DNA of 5,406 nucleotides from Actinobacteria bacterium BACL4 MAG-120820-bin23 (GCA_001437855.1 LIBD01000058.1:1-5406), one strand, 5' to 3'. Positions 1 through 5,406 are shown, numbered from the stretch's first letter. A program made the numbers and translations. The notes: generated by a model from the letters alone, not told the origin.

Positions 1-648
1 ATTGATAAAAAATTTGATTTAGTCACTGACTCTTTGGCTAAAACCATTAAATTAGTGGGTGTCTTTACAGTGCCATCAGCTTTAATTCTCTTTGCATTTG
101 GTCCACTTGTGGCAAATGTGCTCTATTTTGGTATATCAACGCAGGATGCAAATTACTTAGGGTTGGTGCTTTCTGCCTTTGCGTTGGGATTAATCCCCGT
201 GAGTATTAATCTGATCTTGCTGCGCGGATTAAATGCTTTTGAAAATTTAAGATCTCAGGTAATTGTTAATTTCATTATGAATGCAATCTCTGTTGTGCTT
301 TCGCTATTAGCGGCTGATTATTTAGAGCCAAAATGGGTTACCGTGGGCTTGGCTGGTATTTTTACTCTCCATTACTTTATAGGTGTTGCTATCTCGCTTT
401 ATTTCATTAAGCGGCATGGGATCAATCTGCCGCTTGGTAGATTAACTCTGTTTTATATAAAACTTCTGCTTCTTTTTGCACTCATTGTTACACCACTTTG
501 GCTGCTTAGGGCTAGCTTGCCTGGCGGGAATTTAATTCAATTAATAACTGTTACTTCATTATCGGTTGTTTTATACCTTGGTATTTCCAAGCTTTTTAAA
601 ATTACTGAGGTCACATCCTTGATAAAAGTAATTAGATCAGGAAGGTAA
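1..648 (+). CDS. murJ: Lipid II flippase MurJ (MviN family), C-terminal part, open at left edge
   Basis: The frame is open from base 1 to the TAA at 646-648, giving 215 residues. No true start is visible: a TTG at 34 is internal, because the preceding codons continue the protein. Seen: about six hydrophobic segments, roughly residues 14-40, 55-78, 90-110, 114-135, 150-172 and 180-200, separated by short charged loops, including an LLRGLNAFEN loop resembling the R-x-x-x-A-x-x motif typical of MviN proteins. Family knowledge: MurJ is a membrane protein of about 500 residues with 14 helices that flips lipid II across the membrane for peptidoglycan synthesis; this piece would cover about helices 9-14. 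The protein ends soon after the last helix, without the long cytoplasmic extension with a pseudokinase domain seen in the mycobacterial homologue. Its position just upstream of trxB matches actinobacterial gene order and supports the call. Another MOP-superfamily exporter is possible but less likely here. Confidence 0.85.
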   Translation: MDKKFDLVTDSLAKTIKLVGVFTVPSALILFAFGPLVANVLYFGISTQDANYLGLVLSAFALGLIPVSINLILLRGLNAFENLRSQVIVNFIMNAISVVLSLLAADYLEPKWVTVGLAGIFTLHYFIGVAISLYFIKRHGINLPLGRLTLFYIKLLLLFALIVTPLWLLRASLPGGNLIQLITVTSLSVVLYLGISKLFKITEVTSLIKVIRSGR

Positions 649-660
649 TAAGGTTAGCCA

Positions 661-1590
661 GTGAGCGATATAAATGAGGTGGTAATTGTTGGCTCTGGCC
701 CTGCCGGATACACCGCTGCTATTTATGCAGCTCGTGCCCAACTTAAACCAATTATTTACGAAGGCTCAGTAACTGCAGGTGGTGCGTTAATGAACACCAC
801 TGAAGTAGAAAACTTTCCCGGCTTTGCTGAAGGTGTTATGGGTCCAGAGTTAATGGATTCGATGCGCAAGCAGGTTGAAAGATTTGATGCTCAGATTATT
901 ACCGATGACATAGTCTCTATGAAATTATCTGGTGATATTAAAGAATTAACTGATGGAGCTGGAAATACAGTTAAAGCTAAATCAGTAATTTTGGCAATGG
1001 GATCTGCTTATAAAGAGATTGGTTTGCCAAATGAAAAAAGATTATCTGGCCGAGGTGTTTCTTGGTGTGCTACATGTGATGGATTTTTCTTTCGCAATCA
1101 AGAGATTGCCGTTGTCGGTGGTGGTGACTCAGCTATGGAGGAGGCTAACTTTTTAACAAAGTTTGCTAGTAAGGTCGTTTTAATCCATAGACGAGATTCA
1201 TTTAGAGCTTCAAAGATTATGATTGAAAGAGCTGCGGCTAATCCAAAGATTGAATTTTTATTCAACCATGAAGTAATTGACGTTTTAGGTGAAGATAAGG
1301 TTGTTGGCTTAAAACTTAAGAATACGCTCACTGGCGAAGAGAGTGTTAAAGATTTCACCGGGTTGTTTGTGGCCATTGGTCACTTACCAAGAAGTGAGTT
1401 GGTAAAGGGCCAAATCAATTTAAATAATGATGGCTATGTTGAGGTAGAGGGTCGAACCACCAAAACAAATATTTCTGGGGTCTTTGCTTGTGGTGATTTA
1501 GTGGATTACACCTACCGACAAGCAATTACTGCGGCTGGATCTGGTTGCCAGGCAGCTTTAGATGCCGAGCGGTTTTTAGCTGGGCACTAA
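661..1590 (+). CDS. trxB: Thioredoxin reductase (NADPH, FAD-dependent, low molecular weight type)
   Basis: Transfers electrons from NADPH through FAD and a redox disulfide to thioredoxin, in the cytoplasm. The 309-residue length is normal for the bacterial low-molecular-weight enzyme. Seen: FAD dinucleotide-binding motif GSGPAG at residues 11-16; FAD-contacting stretch GGALMNTTEVENFPG at about 40-54; redox-active CATC at 136-139, matching Cys135/Cys138 of the E. coli enzyme; NADPH-binding GGGDSA at 153-158 and HRRDSFRAS at 176-184, whose arginines read the 2'-phosphate; C-terminal FAD motif CGD at 277-279 followed by the YRQAITAAGSG segment. The start is GTG at 661, with a weak AAGG 7 bases upstream, 12 bases after the murJ stop, so it is probably cotranscribed with murJ. 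The substrate gene trxA lies 71 bases downstream. In many actinobacteria sigM and its anti-sigma factor gene lie between murJ and trxB; they are absent here. All catalytic residues are present. Confidence 0.98.
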   Translation: MSDINEVVIVGSGPAGYTAAIYAARAQLKPIIYEGSVTAGGALMNTTEVENFPGFAEGVMGPELMDSMRKQVERFDAQIITDDIVSMKLSGDIKELTDGAGNTVKAKSVILAMGSAYKEIGLPNEKRLSGRGVSWCATCDGFFFRNQEIAVVGGGDSAMEEANFLTKFASKVVLIHRRDSFRASKIMIERAAANPKIEFLFNHEVIDVLGEDKVVGLKLKNTLTGEESVKDFTGLFVAIGHLPRSELVKGQINLNNDGYVEVEGRTTKTNISGVFACGDLVDYTYRQAITAAGSGCQAALDAERFLAGH

Positions 1591-1649
1591 AGATAGATAA
1601 TGTTAGACAATTAAAGAATAAGATAGATGAAATAAAATAGAGTAATAAA

Positions 1650-1655
1650 AAGGAG
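1650..1655 (+). promoter_or_regulatory. Strong Shine-Dalgarno site for trxA
   Basis: AAGGAG lies 6 bases before the trxA ATG. It is the only near-consensus ribosome binding site in this window and fixes the trxA start. Neighbouring genes have weak or no such sites, which suggests thioredoxin is translated more strongly than its neighbours. The 71-base trxB-trxA gap also holds a possible -10 box, GATAAT at 1596-1601, but no convincing -35 partner, so a separate trxA promoter is only a possibility. Confidence 0.8.
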
Positions 1656-1661
1656 AAGATA

Positions 1662-1985
1662 ATGGCTACAACCAAGGTAACTGCCGCTGATTTTGAGCAA
1701 GTGGTTTTAAAGAGCACAACTCCGGTATTGGTAGATTTTTGGGCAGAGTGGTGTGGTCCATGCCGAGCAGTTGGTCCAATCTTGGAAGAGATCTCCAATG
1801 AGCATGGCGATAAGTTAAAAATTGTTAAGTTAAATACCGATGAAGAGGGTGCAATTGCTATGAAATATGGCATCTCCTCTATTCCTACCATGAATGTTTT
1901 TGTTGGTGGCCAGGTAGTTAAAACAATTGTTGGCGCTAAGCCAAAGCCAGCACTGCTTAAAGATTTAGAGAGTTATATTAAGTAA
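1662..1985 (+). CDS. trxA: Thioredoxin
   Basis: Small cytoplasmic dithiol protein that reduces disulfides in enzymes such as ribonucleotide reductase, peroxiredoxins and methionine sulfoxide reductases, and is itself recycled by the thioredoxin reductase encoded just upstream. Its 107 residues are the usual size of a single thioredoxin domain. Seen: a beta strand with buried Asp25 (VLVDFWAEW) leading into the active-site WCGPC at residues 30-34, with redox cysteines 31 and 34; the cis-proline loop SSIPTMNVF with Pro75; the C-terminal GG and AKPKPALLKDLESYI helix typical of the family. There is no signal peptide or membrane anchor, which rules out the exported TlpA/ResA class. The ATG is set by a strong AAGGAG. 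With trxB it forms a complete thioredoxin system, paired as in most actinobacteria. Confidence 0.97.
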   Translation: MATTKVTAADFEQVVLKSTTPVLVDFWAEWCGPCRAVGPILEEISNEHGDKLKIVKLNTDEEGAIAMKYGISSIPTMNVFVGGQVVKTIVGAKPKPALLKDLESYIK

Positions 1986-2006
1986 TTATATTTAATATAA
2001 AAATAT
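1986..2006 (+). promoter_or_regulatory. AT-only spacer before cwlM: no ribosome binding site, possible leaderless promoter
   Basis: All 21 bases between the trxA stop and the cwlM ATG are A or T, so no Shine-Dalgarno site is possible here. TATAAA at 1996-2001 lies 5 bases before the ATG, where a -10 box would sit if transcription began at or next to the start codon. Leaderless mRNAs are common in actinobacteria. No good -35 sequence is seen about 17 bases upstream. The alternative is simple readthrough from trxA with initiation at an unstructured AT-rich site. Confidence 0.25.
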
Positions 2007-3137
2007 ATGAGTGATCAATTAAAAAGCGGTGATCGCTCTGATGCTATTGGATTAATTGCAAATACTTTAAATAGATTAGGTTTCTTAGAAAAGCCCTCTG
2101 ATTTATTTGATGATTCTTTAACTGAAGCGATTAAAGCTTTTCAGCAAGAGCGCGGTTTGACTTCAACTGGATTAGTTAATGAGATTACCCAGCGCGCTTT
2201 GGATGAGGCCAGGTGGCGCTTAGGTGATCGAATTTTATTATTAACTAACCCAGTACTAATACGTGGTGATGATGTGAGTGCGCTGCAAGGGCGGTTAGTT
2301 GAATTGGGATTTAACTGTGGCAAGGTTGATGGTGTTTATGGAGTTAAAACTGAAGATGCGGTAAAAGAGTTTCAAAAGTCAGTTGGTATCGTAGTTGATG
2401 GCAAATGCGGACCAAGCACCTTAATTTCATTAATGAGGTTAGTAAAAACTGTTCAGGGTGGAGCGCCAGCTGCGCTTAGAGAAAAAATTAAACATTCAGT
2501 TAGATCTCCGGCGCTAGCGGATAAAGTAATTGTGTTAGACCCAAGTTGGGGTGGCGAGTTTACTGGTGAGAGTTTTCATGGTGTGACTGAGTCTGAAATT
2601 GTTTTTGATTTAGCCCAAAGATTAGAGGGAAGATTATTGGCCCTAGGGGTAAATGTAGTTTTAACTAGAAGCAGTAAAAACTCACCCTTAGAAAAAGATC
2701 GAATTGCAACTGCAAATTCAGTAAGTGCTGATTTGGTAATTGCGTTAAAGGTAGATAGCTATAAAAATGAAAAAGCAAATGGAGTTGCAACCTATTACTA
2801 CGGTAGAGATGATAAGGGTGTGCACTCGGTAGTGGGTGAGCGGTTTGCTAATTTAATTCAGCGAGAAATTTGTGCTAGAACTGATTTATTAAATTGCCAA
2901 ACACATGCAAAAAGTTGGGATCTGCTTAGATTAACCATAGCCCCTTGTGTGCGAATTGATTTAGGTTATTTATCTAACCCACAGGATGCAAAAAGATTAT
3001 CCGATCCTAAATTTAGAGACCAACTTGCAGAGGCGATGATTGTGGCTATTCAACGACTTTATTTGTCGGCAGAGGATGATGCAAAGACTGGAACCTTGCG
3101 TATTTCAGACCTACGGCGAGTAGGAATTCGTAATTAG
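2007..3137 (+). CDS. cwlM: CwlM-like regulator of peptidoglycan synthesis: amidase_3-fold pseudoenzyme with two PG-binding-like domains
   Basis: 376 residues with no signal peptide or membrane segment (the N-terminus is MSDQLKSGDRSDA), so cytoplasmic. Seen: two PG_binding_1-type repeats at about residues 4-69 and 84-145, each ending in an F-Q-x(2-3)-G-(L/I)-x(4)-G pattern; then an N-acetylmuramoyl-L-alanine amidase (amidase_3) domain at about 172-351. In active members zinc is held by His in DPGHGG, a Glu, and His in SIHAN, with a catalytic Glu in VELGF. Here these read DPSWGG (Trp181), Glu195 kept, ALKVD (Lys248) and IDLGY (Asp318), so hydrolysis is unlikely. Family knowledge: mycobacterial CwlM (Rv3915), from the same locus, is an essential cytoplasmic protein with a similarly degraded site; phosphorylated by PknB, it stimulates MurA. 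The tail carries KTGTLRIS (Thr361, Thr363), resembling the threonine-rich tail phosphorylated in CwlM. The murJ gene three genes upstream fits. A functional amidase is the less likely alternative. Confidence 0.85.
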   Translation: MSDQLKSGDRSDAIGLIANTLNRLGFLEKPSDLFDDSLTEAIKAFQQERGLTSTGLVNEITQRALDEARWRLGDRILLLTNPVLIRGDDVSALQGRLVELGFNCGKVDGVYGVKTEDAVKEFQKSVGIVVDGKCGPSTLISLMRLVKTVQGGAPAALREKIKHSVRSPALADKVIVLDPSWGGEFTGESFHGVTESEIVFDLAQRLEGRLLALGVNVVLTRSSKNSPLEKDRIATANSVSADLVIALKVDSYKNEKANGVATYYYGRDDKGVHSVVGERFANLIQREICARTDLLNCQTHAKSWDLLRLTIAPCVRIDLGYLSNPQDAKRLSDPKFRDQLAEAMIVAIQRLYLSAEDDAKTGTLRISDLRRVGIRN

Positions 3138-3141
3138 TTTT

Positions 3142-3170
3142 CTAAGTTGCACCCGATGTGGCAAACTTAG
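3142..3170 (+). other. Imperfect hairpin between cwlM and the aminotransferase gene
   Basis: CTAAGTTGC (3142-3150) pairs with GCAAACTTAG (3161-3170), with one bulged A at 3163; two further pairs (AC/GT) can extend it, leaving a CCGAT loop. The stem begins 4 bases after the cwlM stop and ends 3 bases before the ATG at 3174. There is no U-tract on either strand, so it is not a classical intrinsic terminator. It could stabilise the 3' end of the upstream mRNA, attenuate transcription, or hide the ATG at 3174. Its function is unknown. Confidence 0.45.
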
Positions 3171-3173
3171 TTA

Positions 3174-4460
3174 ATGAACTCCAACCGAGATTTACGAGTG
3201 GTTAAATCCATAAACCCTGACCGGGTACATATTGGAGAGCCAGAAAATTTGCCGGAAAGATATGCCCATCGTGCTATAGGGATGAAGGCCAGTGAAATCC
3301 GATCATTATTTGCAGTAGCCAGCAGACCTGAAATTGTTTCATTGGCTGGTGGTATGCCAAACCTTTCAGCTCTGCCAATGGAGATGATGGCTTCAGTTAC
3401 TGAAAAACTAATTAGAGAAAATGGCACAGAGGCTTTGCAGTATGGCAGTGGACAAGGTCACCCAAAATTACGTGAGCAAATTTGTGATGTCATGGCACTT
3501 GAAGGAATAAAAGCTCACCCAGATGATGTAATTGTTACTACTGGCTCCCAGCAGGCACTTGATTTAATTTCTAGAATTTTTATTGATCCAGGTGATGTGG
3601 TTTTAGTAGAGGCCCCCTCTTATGTTGGCGCCCTAGGCACCTTTAAACAATATGAATCTCAAGTTGTTCATGTTGAAATGGATAAAGATGGCCTGATTCC
3701 AAATGCGCTGCGCAATGCAATAAAGGTAACAAAAGCTGCTGGTAAGCAAATAAAATTTTTGTATTTAATACCAAATTATCAAAACCCAGCAGGTGTATTG
3801 CTGCCGGCCGACCGCAGGGGTGAAATTTTAGATATATGCCGAGATGAAAAGATATTTATTGTTGAGGATAATCCTTATGGTCTATTAGGTTTTGATAAGC
3901 CAAGTCCAAATGCAATGCGGGCTAGTGATTCAGAAAATGTAATCTACTTGGGAACATTCTCCAAAACTATCGCTCCTGGCCTAAGAGTTGGCTGGGCATT
4001 AGTGCCGCAATCATTAAAAGAAAAAATGGTAATTGCATCAGAGTCCTCAATTCTTTGCCCATCTAATTTCACACAACTAGTTATCTCAAGCTATCTAGCA
4101 AATCAGCCATGGCGCGATCAAATTGCTAGCTTTGCTAAGTTATATAAAGAACGCAGAGATGCTGCCCTATCTGCGCTAGATAAGTACTTTCCTAATAATG
4201 TTACTTGGACAAAACCTGAGGGCGGTTTTTATATTTGGATAACTTTGCCACCTGAAATTGATGCAAATGCATTAGTGCCAAAAGCAATCGCTGCCAAAGT
4301 AGCTTATGTGCCAGGTACTGCATTTTTTGCAGATGGCTTAGGAAGTTGGTCATTGCGAATTTCATACTGCTACCCAACTGCTGAGCGAATTACAGAGGGA
4401 ATTAAATCTTTAGCAGGTGTGATTAAAGCTGAGATGGAAAATAGGCAAATTACCTATTAA
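3174..4460 (+). CDS. PLP-dependent aminotransferase, class I/II (COG1167/LysN-like), no DNA-binding domain
   Basis: Fold-type I aminotransferase that would transfer an amino group through pyridoxal phosphate in the cytoplasm; the substrate cannot be read from sequence. Seen: N-terminal ISLAGGMPN-type segment (VSLAGGMPN, 55-63); QYGSGQGHPKLRE (89-101); cofactor phosphate-binding TTGSQQALDL (122-131); substrate and cofactor contacts in NYQNPAGV (201-208); EDNPYG (231-236) with Asp232 and Tyr235; Schiff-base Lys264 in GTFSKTIAPGLRVGW; carboxylate-binding Arg395 in LRISY. This pattern is that of MocR/2-aminoadipate transaminase-like enzymes, but the GntR-type DNA-binding domain of MocR regulators is missing. 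The 428-residue length assumes ATG 3174, which has no ribosome binding site and sits next to a hairpin. A TTG at 3249, nine bases after GGAGAG, would give 403 residues starting MPERYAHRAIGMKASEIR, closer to the usual family N-terminus. An aminotransferase gene next to parB recurs in actinobacteria, with no clear link to segregation. Confidence 0.87.
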   Translation: MNSNRDLRVVKSINPDRVHIGEPENLPERYAHRAIGMKASEIRSLFAVASRPEIVSLAGGMPNLSALPMEMMASVTEKLIRENGTEALQYGSGQGHPKLREQICDVMALEGIKAHPDDVIVTTGSQQALDLISRIFIDPGDVVLVEAPSYVGALGTFKQYESQVVHVEMDKDGLIPNALRNAIKVTKAAGKQIKFLYLIPNYQNPAGVLLPADRRGEILDICRDEKIFIVEDNPYGLLGFDKPSPNAMRASDSENVIYLGTFSKTIAPGLRVGWALVPQSLKEKMVIASESSILCPSNFTQLVISSYLANQPWRDQIASFAKLYKERRDAALSALDKYFPNNVTWTKPEGGFYIWITLPPEIDANALVPKAIAAKVAYVPGTAFFADGLGSWSLRISYCYPTAERITEGIKSLAGVIKAEMENRQITY

Positions 4461-4594
4461 CCAACAGTAATTATTAATCCAAGTACTGATGTAGGTGTTA
4501 ATCGTTTAATTTGATATTGATAGAAATTTATCAGGTTTATGGTTCCTATTGCTGCTAGCGCCCTTAACCCTTAAATCCCTACTATGTGCATCAC
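4461..4594. other. Convergent intergenic gap between the aminotransferase gene and parB
   Basis: 134 bases where the plus-strand aminotransferase and minus-strand parB converge. No open frame, tRNA or parS-like palindrome is seen. Terminators would be expected here, but only weak structures are visible: TGATA(GAAATT)TATCA at 4518-4533, and AATAGG/CCTATT at 4440-4445 and 4453-4458 overlapping the aminotransferase stop, which read on the minus strand is followed by TTTT. Neither is GC-rich enough to call with confidence. Confidence 0.5.
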
Positions 4595-4972
4595 TTATTT
4601 GCCTTTAATTATCTTGCTGATTCGCTCTAAATCTTCCATGGTGGCAAACTCAATCACAATCTTGCCCTTTTTCTTACCCAACTCAACATTGACCCTAGTA
4701 TCTAAGTGATCAGATAATTGCTCTGCGATATCTTTAATTTTGGGTGCAATAATTTTTCCACGCCTTACTGAACCGCCTTTAACTTTGGCACTACCTGAGG
4801 CAACAATCTCCTCTACCGCTCTAACTGTTAAACCTTCGGCCACAATTTTGTTAGCTAAATTCTCAATCTCTTTTTGATCTGTTAAAGATAGTAGAGCTCT
4901 GGCGTGACCTGCGGAGATAATTCCAGCTGCCACTCTGCGCTGAACCGATGTTGGTAAATTAAGTAGGCGCAT
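4595..4972 (-). pseudogene. parB: ParB, C-terminal fragment (gene broken by internal duplication)
   Basis: 125 residues from ATG 4972 to TAA 4597-4595. The same frame is open upstream to 5047, but the 25 codons before the ATG include no start codon, and that ATG is an internal methionine of ParB (the same Met occurs in the intact context at 5192). Seen: MRLLNLPTSVQRRVAAG and ISAGHARALLSL from the ParB DNA-binding region, a linker, then the C-terminal dimerisation domain from about residue 70 (RRGKIIAPKIKDIAEQL, then beta-rich RVNVEL and GKIVIEF) ending in KIIKGK. ParB is the chromosome-segregation protein that loads on parS sites near the origin as a CTP-dependent clamp and works with ParA. 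Alone, this piece lacks the CTPase domain and half of the helix-turn-helix. Its frame differs from the upstream fragment because of the 220-base insertion. If one repeat unit is removed, the two pieces join into a continuous 196-codon ParB segment. An assembly error is a likely cause. Confidence 0.85.
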
Positions 4973-5033
4973 AGTGTTGGTGATGGCTGGGCGAGATTTG
5001 CTTAATTTGCTAGCTAATTCATCATGGGTATAG
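4823..5033. repeat. Direct repeat, copy 1 (211 bases, inside parB)
   Basis: Begins AACTGTTAAACC and ends ATCATGGGTATAG. It is identical to 5043-5253 at 210 of 211 positions; the difference is G at 4838 against A at 5058. Allowing two mismatches (4818/5038 and 4822/5042), the match extends left to 4815/5035. This copy's left flank continues into normal ParB coding sequence (the AVEEIVASG region), but its right flank (5034-5042) does not. Confidence 0.97.
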
Positions 5034-5406
5034 AACCACTCGAACTGTTAAACCTTCAGCCACAATTTTGTTAGCTAAATTCTCAATCTCTTTTTGATCT
5101 GTTAAAGATAGTAGAGCTCTGGCGTGACCTGCGGAGATAATTCCAGCTGCCACTCTGCGCTGAACCGATGTTGGTAAATTAAGTAGGCGCATAGTGTTGG
5201 TGATGGCTGGGCGAGATTTGCTTAATTTGCTAGCTAATTCATCATGGGTATAGCCAAAATCATTTAATAATTGCTGATAGGCCGCACCCTCTTCTAATGG
5301 ATTTAATTGGCTTCGGTGAATGTTTTCAATTAACGCCTCTTTCAGTAATTGATCATCATTAGTTTGGCGAATAATTACGGGAATGCTTTTTAAGCCAGAT
5401 AGTTTT
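5022..5406 (-). pseudogene. parB: ParB, upstream fragment with frameshifted end, 5' end beyond the right edge
   Basis: Reading leftwards from the window edge (first full codon at 5405), 127 residues are encoded before a TGA at 5024-5022. Seen, numbering from the edge: SGLKSIPVIIR (3-13), the strand after the GERR box, which itself lies outside the window; IENIHRSQLNPLEE (26-39), the ENxxR motif contributing to the CTP-binding fold; GYTHDELASKLSKSRPAITN (51-70), the helix-turn-helix that reads parS; RLLNLP, then ISAGHARALL. The protein is normal through EGLTVR, then continues VVLYP and stops, because the second repeat runs into the first in another frame. The C-terminal dimerisation domain is therefore lost from this frame. 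Gene order places parA, and probably rsmG and the origin, beyond the right edge. The identification as ParB is very secure; whether the break is real is not. Confidence 0.87.
5043..5253. repeat. Direct repeat, copy 2 (211 bases, inside parB)
   Basis: Second copy at a 220-base period, separated from copy 1 by AACCACTCG (5034-5042). Its right flank continues into normal upstream ParB coding sequence. All three differences from the first copy lie within its left-most 24 bases (5035-5058). The 220-base step is one more than a multiple of three, so parB is frameshifted. Confidence 0.97.

Noticed and set aside
1098..1376. Open frames on the strand opposite trxB, trxA, cwlM and the aminotransferase gene
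   Set aside because: They lie antisense to strongly conserved genes, have no family resemblance or ribosome binding sites, and look like shadows of the real frames.
1596..1632. Promoter-like elements between trxB and trxA (GATAAT at 1596-1601; TAGACA at 1604-1609)
   Set aside because: Each lacks a well-spaced partner box; the gap is AT-rich, so single-box matches carry little weight.
4440..4458. AATAGG/CCTATT hairpin followed by TTTT on the minus strand, a possible parB terminator
   Set aside because: Only six pairs with two G-C pairs, and it overlaps the aminotransferase stop codon; too weak to call as a terminator.
4518..4533. TGATA-GAAATT-TATCA inverted repeat in the convergent gap
   Set aside because: Five-pair AT-rich stem without a U-tract; expected by chance in DNA of this composition.
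4461..4594. Search for a parS site near parB
   Set aside because: No sequence close to the TGTTTCACGTGAAACA consensus was found here or elsewhere in the window.
4815..5253. Mobile element or CRISPR-like explanation for the direct repeats
   Set aside because: Both copies are ParB coding sequence; there are no terminal inverted repeats, transposase or regularly spaced short repeats.

Overview
The window looks like a chromosomal segment of a low-GC actinobacterium. The gene order murJ - trxB - trxA - cwlM-like - aminotransferase, converging on parB, is the conserved actinobacterial arrangement found close to the replication origin (compare Rv3910 to Rv3919c in Mycobacterium tuberculosis). The DNA is AT-rich, with many TTA leucine codons and very short intergenic gaps. 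Together these suggest a streamlined freshwater planktonic lineage such as Nanopelagicales (acI). The taxon is inferred from gene order and composition, not from a marker-gene search.

Layout: positions 1-648 hold the C-terminal part of the lipid II flippase MurJ, open at the left edge. Positions 661-1590 and 1662-1985 encode thioredoxin reductase and thioredoxin, a complete NADPH-dependent disulfide-reducing pair. Positions 2007-3137 encode a CwlM-type protein with two peptidoglycan-binding-like domains and an amidase_3 domain whose catalytic metal site has decayed. A hairpin at 3142-3170 separates it from a fold-type I PLP aminotransferase at 3174-4460. A 134-base convergent gap follows, then parB on the minus strand, running off the right edge.

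Functional links: MurJ and CwlM belong to the same process. In mycobacteria CwlM is a cytoplasmic regulator of peptidoglycan precursor synthesis (MurA) that has also been linked to MurJ. TrxB and TrxA form the redox pair. ParB segregates the origin; parA would be expected just beyond the right edge.

The clear anomaly is in parB. A 211-base segment (4823-5033) is repeated directly at 5043-5253 with a period of 220 bases, which is not a multiple of three, so the reading frame is broken. Removing one 220-base unit restores an uninterrupted ParB. Three differences cluster at one end of the second copy, and two are synonymous. I think a mis-join in assembly (strain chimera or untrimmed circular overlap) is more likely than a real lesion, but the sequence alone cannot settle it. 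Apart from this and the inactive-looking amidase, the window is ordinary housekeeping DNA, and I see no new biological system in it.
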